Source: Myxococcales bacterium
Lineage (GTDB): Bacteria > Myxococcota_C > UBA6777
NCBI GenBank assembly: GCA_027005175.1
Contig: JALTMC010000345.1
Coordinates: 1 to 18,811, forward strand
Direction: 5' to 3'
Length of the DNA stretch: 18,811 bases
Shown: positions 12,610-18,811 of the stretch, one piece after another
Layout of the letters: each line of letters opens with the position of its first letter
How positions within the stretch are numbered: the first letter of the stretch is position 1
Notes under the pieces: model-generated
The model's input: only the letters and a program-made list of their open reading frames with translations
Database searches by the model: none
What the model was told of the DNA's origin: nothing
Program-made: the position numbers and the translations under genes

Positions 12610-15600
12610 AACTGTGCAGCGCGGAGGCTTGGTTGGTGTTCAGGGTTGATGGTCAGAGCGTGTTGGTAGCACTCCAGTGCTTCTTTGTGGTTTTCTCGTT
12701 GCTGTTCGTGAATTTGACCCATTTTGAACCAGAGGTCTTCGAGAACATCAGTGGGTTCGGGGTTGTCGAGGTGGCTTTGGTATAGGGCTTGTAGTTCATC
12801 CCAACGCTCCGCTCCTGCGAGAGCTTCGGAGTGATACTGTAGAATTCTTGGATCTTCGGAGACAAACTGGGTGGCTTGCTCCAGATAGAAGATGGCGTTG
12901 TCCCAGTTTTGTTGGTGGTTGTAGAGATAAGCGAGGGATGTACAGGCTTCCACCACTTCATCAAAAGGTAGAAAGTCCCATTCGCGTTCAATGAAGTGGT
13001 AGAGCAACGAAAGGGCTTGTTCGCTCTGTCCTTCTTCAAAGAAGAAGTGGCCGAGAAGGCGCAAAGCGGGTGTATTGTCGGGATCTGCTTTGAGGGCTTC
13101 TTGTAAGTACTGGATGCCTGGTTCCAGTTCCGAGAACTGGAAGGATATCCATGCTTGCAAGAGAGCTTTGTGTGACGCTTCGAGTTCAGCAGGGAGCATG
13201 TCTTGGAGTTGTTCAGGAGTGGTTCCTTCGAGATCAAGAGCTTGGTGCATGGTTGTGAGTGGTTCTCTGAGCGGCAGCAGCCCTTCGCCTTGTGGGGTTT
13301 CTGCGCTGGCCTCAATAAGGCACTGCAAGGCGTCACCCCACTGACCATCGCGAAGCAATAATGCACCTGCGAGATGATAGATTGCACGACTTCTATCTTC
13401 GGGATGAGGTAGTTCTTTGGCTTTGGCTAGAAGAGGTGCCAAGGAAAGATGACCTTGTTCCTTCCATTGGATGCTCTCAAAGATGAGCAGGGCTCTCTCA
13501 GGCGGGGCTCCTCCTGCGAGGGCTTTGTCTGCGAATGCTTTGGCTTGTCTTGGTTGCTCCAACGCATACAGAGCTATCTCGGCAATGGAAAGTTGGTAAC
13601 TTGAGGCATCCTCGGATTCGGCGTCTTTTTGGAGTGGTACGAGCTTTTGGACTACACCACTCCAGCTTTGGTCCTCGATATTCTGAATGATCTCTTGCAT
13701 GAGGTGTAAGGGGATACTGCTTTCTTCGGAGGAGTGCCAGAGGCGCAACAGCCAGGCGAGTTCTTGAATGTGTTGTTGATGCAGTTGGCTCAAGGTTCGA
13801 TGAAGCTGAAGCTGTGCGCTGTCGTTGAGATCGATGTCTGTGAGTTCTCTGAGTACGTCGATCAGCTTTTGGGCGAGTGCGGCAGACTCTTGTCGCTCTT
13901 GAAGGATCGCTCTCACCTGTGCTTCGGGGGTGATGGTGATGCTCGGTGCACGTTGAAGGCCGTCAAGCATTCGCTGGAGGCCTTTTTGACAAGCCTCTTC
14001 TTTATCTTGCTTTGCGCTGATAATCGCCATCAATACGGCGGTTTCTATCATCCTCTCGGGGTTGTCTGTCGCTTCATAGAGAGCGAGCAAGCCCTCCAAG
14101 GGCTCCATTCTCTCTGGCTCTTGTGTGTGTGCGAGCTGATAGTACTCTTCTGTGTCTTCAATGCGGTATAGATGATCGAGTGAGATACTTGCAATTTGCA
14201 TATAGGTATCGCAGAGGATCTTTCGATTGACTTCAACCCGGGTGGTTGCTTTTAAGGCGCTGACAACCGCAGGCCAATCTTGAAGCTCTTCATAGAGAAC
14301 CAAAAGGGCGCGTAGTACCTTGAGGTTTTTTGGTGCTTTTCGAAGGGCGCGGCGGTACGTTTGCAGTGCCATATCATAGTCTTCCATGCGACCGAGGTAG
14401 ATCTCCCCCAAATCAACGAGCAGGGACGCCGCTTGTTTGGGATCTTCCATCCGCTCAATTTTTTGATTGAACAGTTCGGCCATTTCATTCCACATCCACA
14501 GAGATTCATAGATCTCGGAGAGCTGTGCAAAGGCTCTCTCATTGTTTGGGTCTTTGTCCATTAATTCGAGAAGGAAATCGAGCGCCATATCCGGCTGATC
14601 CAGGGCCTGCATATAAAGGCTTGCGGATTGTTCAAGTGCTTGAATAACAAGATCTTTTGGCTCTTCTTTTTTGCTTATAGTGCGGTACAGTTCAACCGCT
14701 TCTTCATAGGCTTCAGCTTCTTCGTACGCGACAGCCAACATCTGTAAGGTGTGTGGATCGTCTTGAGAGAGTTGTACATTTCGTTGAAGGAATGCGAGGG
14801 TTTCCTCTTTTCCATCAGAGATCGCTTGAAAGAGTTCAAAGGTTTGTAAGTACAAGTTGGCGCGGTCTGAGCCTGGTTTGGCTCGGCCCAGATTTTCTTC
14901 CAAGGCTGTCACAAAACCAACGAGGTCGCCTGATTCGTCATAGAGTTGTTGCAGCTCATAGAAGGCTTCGATATACCCCGGAGCATTGACCAACAACTCC
15001 CACAACTGTTGCTCTCCTCCTTCGCGATCTGCCAGCAAGTGCAAACGTTGGACTGCGAGTTCAAAGTGAAGTTCGTTTCGCTCAGCACCTTCGGGTAATT
15101 TAAGGAGCAACTGTTGACGGATGGCGATCGCAGCATCCATCTCTCCGTCTTGCTCCAACAAGCGGGCATAGAGTTGAAAGAAAGACGGGATAAACAACTC
15201 TTTCTGTTCAAAGATCTCTGCGACAGGCTTGATCTCTTGGGCAGTGATGTCGAGGTTTTGGATCTCAGCGAAGAGTCGGCTGAGTTGAGCGTTGTGCTCT
15301 TTTGTGAGAGGTTGTTTTTGGATACGGGTTTGGAGCTGCTTCCAAAGGGTAGGGCGCTTTGTCTTTGAAGTTTGTTTCATGCGATGCAGCCAAAGCTCTG
15401 CATGAAGTGGTGCTAATTGCAAGCCAGCTTCAAGACAAAAACTGGCAGCTTCTGTGCTTTCGTCTACAATACAATGTGCTGCTTGAAGCAAGAGACCTGG
15501 CTGTTGGTGGGCTTGCCCGAGAGAAAACATGGCGAGTGCCTTGGCCGCAGCAGGGCTCGTAAGATCGGAAAGAACGGAGGGAACAGGGGTCTGCTTACCA

Positions 15601-18440
15601 AAGTCGGGCTGACGTTGGAGGAGTTGCTCTAAAGCCTTTTCACGTTCTGAATTCTGACCTGTCTGCTCAAACAGCACGATCATCTGTTGTAGAAGCTGAA
15701 GTGTGGCTTCGGAGATGTCGGAGTCAAGCAGTTGCTTGAGAAGTTGGGAATAGATCGTGGCAGCCTCATTGACCTGCCCACCTTCCTGGTACAGTACAGC
15801 CAAGCGATGGAGGGCGCGTTTGTCTGAGGGCTCCAAAGCGACGATGTGTTGGTACTGTTCCATCGCTTTGTCAGGTTGGGACAGCTCTTGGTCGTACAGA
15901 AAAGCGAGTTCTTTTCTGTAGGTGAGCTGTTCATTGGGATCTTCTGTGACTTCAGCGAGCTGGTCAAGCAGAGGGACAAGGGGAGAGGTGTGATCTTCCT
16001 GACGTAGCAAATCGATGGTTGGAACGAGGTACTCAGGGTTGGTTGGGTCACACTGTAGGGCATGTTGGTAGGCGGCGAGAGCTTCTTTTTTGTGCTGCGG
16101 GATAGTGAGTAACTGTTTCCCCTTCTCTGCATACAAGACCGCCTGCTCCACAGGGGGCAACTCTTGGGATAGCTGTGAAAGCTGGAGATCTAATTTCTCC
16201 CAAGACTGATGCCGGATGTAGTATTGGATCATCGCGGTCAGGTATGTTTTGTTCTCAGAAGCTACTTTGTATGCCTGAACATACGAAATTTCGGCTTGAT
16301 CGAGTCTCTGTAATCGATGCTCTCGCAGTTGTGCCTGAAGTAAGAGGAGTGGAGCGTGTTCGTTTGGCTCTGCGAGTTCCAACCATCGGCTATACAAGAC
16401 ATTGAGCTTGTCCCACTCTTGTAGTTTGTCGTAGTATTCGCTGAGTTGTTTGGTGATGGTTCGCTCTGAGGGGAGTAGGCGAAGTGCCTCCTCCAAGTGG
16501 CGAAGTGCCTCTTCATCTGTTTTGGCCTGAGCTACCATCTGCTGATGAATGGAGGCCAACTCTGCGTGCTTTCCGCTGCGAACACAGATCTCTTCCAGCA
16601 ACTGCCAGGCGACTTCATGGTTGGGGTGCAGCTTTAAGGCCGAAAAGCCCGCTTGGATGGCTTGGTCTATTTGTTGCTGTTGCCAGTAAAGGCGGCATAA
16701 CTCCAAGTGGAGCCTGAGCTGTTCTGTATCGATGTGTTGGTATGTCTGGAGAGCTTGCTCTTTTTCTGAAATCAGTAAGACCGGGTCTTCAAAGCTTCCC
16801 AAAGGAAGTAACTCGGGTTGCACTCCAGCAGCCTGAAGGTCAGCGATGCGACTGGAAGCATACGGATGTGCAGGTCTTGTTTGTATCACTTCTTGGTAGC
16901 GCAACAACGCCTGTGCCGGACGCCCCAGTCTCTCTTCAAGGATCTGGCCCGTGCGAAAGAGGAGATCGCCATATAATACCGGTTGTTTCAGCAGCTTTGC
17001 TCGAGTGGCTAGGCGATCCAATATCCGTAGGGCGTCGATGTTTTCATCCGTGGCCAAGCGAAACTCTGCCAACTCTCTTAAAAATGGCAGGTCTTCATTG
17101 AGGTAGGGAGCGGCGAGATCCAGTTGTTCTCGTGCTGATTTCAGGTTGCGCAGCCGACTTCGGTACAGTCCTGCGAGAGAGAGGTTGTATCGTGCTCTCT
17201 CGATACTGGGTGGTGTTTGCTCAATGAGCTGAAGCAGGATTTGTTCGGCCTGGGTGAATTGGCCGCTCTTGAGGGCGTGTCGTGTTAATGCAGTGATGGC
17301 GGGGCGGTAGTTGGGGTTCTGTGACACCGCAAACTGCCACAGTTCATGAGCATGTGTGGGGTCGATACGTTCGAGTAACTCAGCAGCTTTGCTAAAAGCA
17401 AGGGAGGCTTCATTGGATGCATTTTGTCGGCGTGCGACCTCTCCCATTTGTTTGTAAAAATGGGCTGCGGTTTGCAGGTCTTGAAGCCCTTCTGCGTATT
17501 GCGCCATACAGTTGAGAGCTGTGGATGACTGTGGGTTGTGCTGCAAGATGGTTTCGGCGATACGATAGGCTTTTCCCCACATCTCTTGTTGGGGTGAGGC
17601 GATATACAGTTGCATCAAGCGTTCTTGTAAGAAGGGGTCATCTGGAGCTTGCCAACTCGCCTCTGCGTACTGCTGGATGGCTGTTGTATAGTCTCCATTT
17701 CCGATACATGTTTCTGTTTTTATATAGCGTTGTTCAGCCATACAAAGCGCAGTCCACTCTGGATAGGCTGGGTCTTGTTGGGCAAAGGGGAGTGAGGTTG
17801 TTGCACTGGAAGGTTGGTACACAAAGAGGAGCTGATTGGTTTCTTCCACAATTTGTTTGAGCTGAAGGTGTTGGTAAGATGGGATCTTCCAGCCGTTTGC
17901 AGCAAGCCCCCATCGCAACATCAAGGAGGGGATGTCAAATTGAAGAGTGATACAGCCTTTGACTTTGATGGGTCCATTGCGGCCCGTTCGTGCGGCCAGC
18001 AGAGGGATCAGAGCAGGAGCAGGCAAGCCAGGGCGACCAAAAGCGCGGATGTCGTAAAAGACAACACCTCCGTAAGGGCCTGCTGACTCATAGAGAAATC
18101 CTCGAACGAGAATGGGTGTTCGTTGTCCTTCTCTCGAAAGCAGTCCGCTGATCTCAACTCGTGCTCCAAACGTAGTGATCTGTAAGTCGGACAGGCCGCC
18201 ACCTGCAAGGGTTCTGCCGATCAGATCCTGCAAGTAACTTCGCTGCATACGCGACTGTAGCAACTGAAGTGTATGCCGGATCTGTTTTGGTTGGGGGGGG
18301 TGTTGGGTTGTGGGTAGGGCAAAGGGAGGTGGATGGAGTTCAAGAGTCTTTATTTGTATTCCAGGGCTGATGGAGTAGGGCTCTGTCAAGAGCCATGTTT
18401 GGTCTGACGTTTGCTCCATACGAGGTGGCTGTTCCTGCAT
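12582..18440 (-). CDS. Giant tetratricopeptide-repeat protein (~1952 aa)
   Basis: From ATG 18440 the product is about 1952 aa. It has no signal peptide or membrane helix, so it is probably cytoplasmic. A proline-rich leader (to about residue 55) is followed by a non-TPR region at about 57-205 that I do not recognise, with beta-rich stretches such as RTPILVRGFLYES and VVFYDIRAFGRPGLPAPAL. From about 235 to the end it is a continuous superhelix of TPR or TPR-like units, for example AMEQYQHIVALEPSDKRALH, ALQTYRRALRKAPKNLKVLR and ALECYQHALTINPEHQPSLR. Such arrays act as scaffolds that bind peptide partners; none can be named here. The frame can extend to GTG 18548, but AAAGGA lies nine bases before ATG 18440, and a candidate promoter (18508-18536) lies inside the extension, so the shorter form is preferred. 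The gene is divergent from the lipoprotein gene at 18702. Confidence 0.85.
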   Translation of the reverse strand: MQEQPPRMEQTSDQTWLLTEPYSISPGIQIKTLELHPPPFALPTTQHPPQPKQIRHTLQLLQSRMQRSYLQDLIGRTLAGGGLSDLQITTFGARVEISGLLSREGQRTPILVRGFLYESAGPYGGVVFYDIRAFGRPGLPAPALIPLLAARTGRNGPIKVKGCITLQFDIPSLMLRWGLAANGWKIPSYQHLQLKQIVEETNQLLFVYQPSSATTSLPFAQQDPAYPEWTALCMAEQRYIKTETCIGNGDYTTAIQQYAEASWQAPDDPFLQERLMQLYIASPQQEMWGKAYRIAETILQHNPQSSTALNCMAQYAEGLQDLQTAAHFYKQMGEVARRQNASNEASLAFSKAAELLERIDPTHAHELWQFAVSQNPNYRPAITALTRHALKSGQFTQAEQILLQLIEQTPPSIERARYNLSLAGLYRSRLRNLKSAREQLDLAAPYLNEDLPFLRELAEFRLATDENIDALRILDRLATRAKLLKQPVLYGDLLFRTGQILEERLGRPAQALLRYQEVIQTRPAHPYASSRIADLQAAGVQPELLPLGSFEDPVLLISEKEQALQTYQHIDTEQLRLHLELCRLYWQQQQIDQAIQAGFSALKLHPNHEVAWQLLEEICVRSGKHAELASIHQQMVAQAKTDEEALRHLEEALRLLPSERTITKQLSEYYDKLQEWDKLNVLYSRWLELAEPNEHAPLLLLQAQLREHRLQRLDQAEISYVQAYKVASENKTYLTAMIQYYIRHQSWEKLDLQLSQLSQELPPVEQAVLYAEKGKQLLTIPQHKKEALAAYQHALQCDPTNPEYLVPTIDLLRQEDHTSPLVPLLDQLAEVTEDPNEQLTYRKELAFLYDQELSQPDKAMEQYQHIVALEPSDKRALHRLAVLYQEGGQVNEAATIYSQLLKQLLDSDISEATLQLLQQMIVLFEQTGQNSEREKALEQLLQRQPDFGKQTPVPSVLSDLTSPAAAKALAMFSLGQAHQQPGLLLQAAHCIVDESTEAASFCLEAGLQLAPLHAELWLHRMKQTSKTKRPTLWKQLQTRIQKQPLTKEHNAQLSRLFAEIQNLDITAQEIKPVAEIFEQKELFIPSFFQLYARLLEQDGEMDAAIAIRQQLLLKLPEGAERNELHFELAVQRLHLLADREGGEQQLWELLVNAPGYIEAFYELQQLYDESGDLVGFVTALEENLGRAKPGSDRANLYLQTFELFQAISDGKEETLAFLQRNVQLSQDDPHTLQMLAVAYEEAEAYEEAVELYRTISKKEEPKDLVIQALEQSASLYMQALDQPDMALDFLLELMDKDPNNERAFAQLSEIYESLWMWNEMAELFNQKIERMEDPKQAASLLVDLGEIYLGRMEDYDMALQTYRRALRKAPKNLKVLRALLVLYEELQDWPAVVSALKATTRVEVNRKILCDTYMQIASISLDHLYRIEDTEEYYQLAHTQEPERMEPLEGLLALYEATDNPERMIETAVLMAIISAKQDKEEACQKGLQRMLDGLQRAPSITITPEAQVRAILQERQESAALAQKLIDVLRELTDIDLNDSAQLQLHRTLSQLHQQHIQELAWLLRLWHSSEESSIPLHLMQEIIQNIEDQSWSGVVQKLVPLQKDAESEDASSYQLSIAEIALYALEQPRQAKAFADKALAGGAPPERALLIFESIQWKEQGHLSLAPLLAKAKELPHPEDRSRAIYHLAGALLLRDGQWGDALQCLIEASAETPQGEGLLPLREPLTTMHQALDLEGTTPEQLQDMLPAELEASHKALLQAWISFQFSELEPGIQYLQEALKADPDNTPALRLLGHFFFEEGQSEQALSLLYHFIEREWDFLPFDEVVEACTSLAYLYNHQQNWDNAIFYLEQATQFVSEDPRILQYHSEALAGAERWDELQALYQSHLDNPEPTDVLEDLWFKMGQIHEQQRENHKEALECYQHALTINPEHQPSLRAAQFLSQQDGLQ

Positions 18441-18507
18441 CCGTTCTATTCCTTTGGTAGTACCACCACGAGGCACTCTGTATGAGGGAAGATATTGTAG
18501 CGCGTTT

Positions 18508-18536
18508 AAGCTATCACCCTGATGCCCTCGGGTCAA
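18508..18536 (-). promoter_or_regulatory. Candidate sigma-70 promoter of the TPR gene
   Basis: Read on the minus strand, TTGACC (18536-18531) is followed after 17 nt by TAGCTT (18513-18508). The -35 is five of six to consensus and the -10 only three of six. It would place the transcript start about 60 bp before ATG 18440, which agrees with the internal start chosen for the TPR gene. Confidence 0.35.
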
Positions 18537-18602
18537 GAACAGCATCACTTGAAATTTGTGAGAATTGTACTTGAGCTTGTGAGAGCCATACCGGCCCTAT
18601 GC

Positions 18603-18632
18603 TTGACATGTTCCGAGCGAAATTTCTATACT
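18603..18632 (+). promoter_or_regulatory. Sigma-70 promoter of the lipoprotein gene at 18702
   Basis: A perfect TTGACA (18603-18608) is followed after 18 nt by TATACT (18627-18632), five of six to TATAAT. This is the clearest promoter in the window. Transcription would start near 18639-18642, giving a leader of about 60 nt before the coding region at 18702. Confidence 0.75.
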
Positions 18633-18660
18633 GATGGTCCATTGAGTCTTTCAACGGAGA

Positions 18661-18692
18661 TGGAGGAATCATCACTCCATAAAAACTGGAGT
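18661..18692 (+). promoter_or_regulatory. Leader with two mutually exclusive hairpins before a ribosome site
   Basis: ACTCCA (18674-18679) can pair with TGGAGT (18687-18692), six base pairs with a 7-nt loop. Alternatively, CTCCA (18675-18679) can pair with the upstream TGGAG (18661-18665), five base pairs. The two folds exclude each other. The downstream one ends exactly where AAGGAAGG (18693-18700), the ribosome site of the next gene, begins. This could tune translation or could be coincidence in a purine-rich leader. Confidence 0.35.
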
Positions 18693-18701
18693 AAGGAAGG
18701 A

Positions 18702-18811
18702 ATGATCTTGAGGCGAAGAACTGGTCTGGTTTTGGTGTTGTTGTGTTGGGTGAGTGTGATGAATTGGGGGACGGGGTGTCGTTCCGCAGGCATTCACCCT
18801 GAAGCCATCCG
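18702..18811 (+). CDS. Putative lipoprotein, 5' part only
   Basis: The first 36 codons are visible; the gene runs off the window. The N-terminus MILRRRTGLVLVLLCW is a classic signal peptide with an Arg-rich head and Leu/Val core. It is followed by VSVMNWGTGC, where GTGC is a plausible lipobox, so the mature protein would be a lipid-anchored envelope protein. ATG 18702 has AAGGA (18693-18697) four bases upstream. TTG 18708, in the same frame, sits 7 nt after AAGGAAGG and is an alternative start. An in-frame ATG at 18660 would give a poor signal peptide and is not favoured. Function cannot be told from this fragment. Confidence 0.65.
   Translation, partial: MILRRRTGLVLVLLCWVSVMNWGTGCRSAGIHPEAI

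Noticed and set aside
12653-13387. 244-codon minus-strand frame overlapping the TPR gene
   Set aside because: It lies on the same strand in another frame inside continuous TPR coding sequence, with no recognisable domain.

Overview
The window looks like a chromosomal segment of a Gram-negative bacterium with moderate GC content. It is probably a member of the Myxococcota or another former deltaproteobacterial lineage. The clues are a Cys-rich lipoprotein with C-x(2)-D-x-D-C modules and a MopE-type CNGKDDNCNNQIDEG motif, a very large TPR protein, an ECF sigma factor with a zinc-finger anti-sigma factor, and a class A penicillin-binding protein with large extensions. This placement is inference. 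I saw no tRNA, rRNA, CRISPR array, transposase or phage gene.

Layout. Positions 1-133 hold three 28-bp tandem repeats. Positions 134-3067 (+) encode a 977-aa polytopic membrane protein of the PTPS-related/YfhO-like GT-C type. It converges on 3181-4920 (-), a membrane protein with a c-type heme site (CQACH) in a Tll0287/DUF3365-like extracytoplasmic domain and a long disordered N-terminus. The ~600-bp divergent region 4921-5519 holds two copies of a 62-bp repeat, a perfect 21-bp palindrome and a 49-codon ORF with a signal peptide. Positions 5520-9512 (+) encode a 1330-aa class A PBP. Its GT51 domain is degenerate, its transpeptidase motifs are intact, and it carries a strongly Arg-rich region and a Pro/Ser/Lys-rich tail. 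Positions 9548-10336 (-) and 10489-11127 (-) are an anti-sigma factor and its ECF sigma factor, transcribed sigma first. Divergent from them is the Cys-rich lipoprotein (11508-12443, +). Positions 12582-18440 (-) encode a TPR protein of about 1950 aa, and 18702-18811 (+) is the start of another lipoprotein behind a strong sigma-70-type promoter.

How they may work together. Most products sit in or outside the inner membrane: glycosyl transfer or lipid-linked sugar chemistry, heme-based sensing, peptidoglycan synthesis, envelope-stress or thiol-stress regulation, and two lipoproteins. The theme is the cell envelope, but the genes do not form one obvious operon and no single pathway can be proved from the sequence.

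The most unusual structural feature is the density of short direct duplications (24-70 bp period). Several lie on or beside gene 3' ends. In two convergent intergenic spaces they copy the last codons and stop codon of the neighbouring minus-strand gene. This suggests an active slippage or duplication process that extends or remodels protein C-termini.
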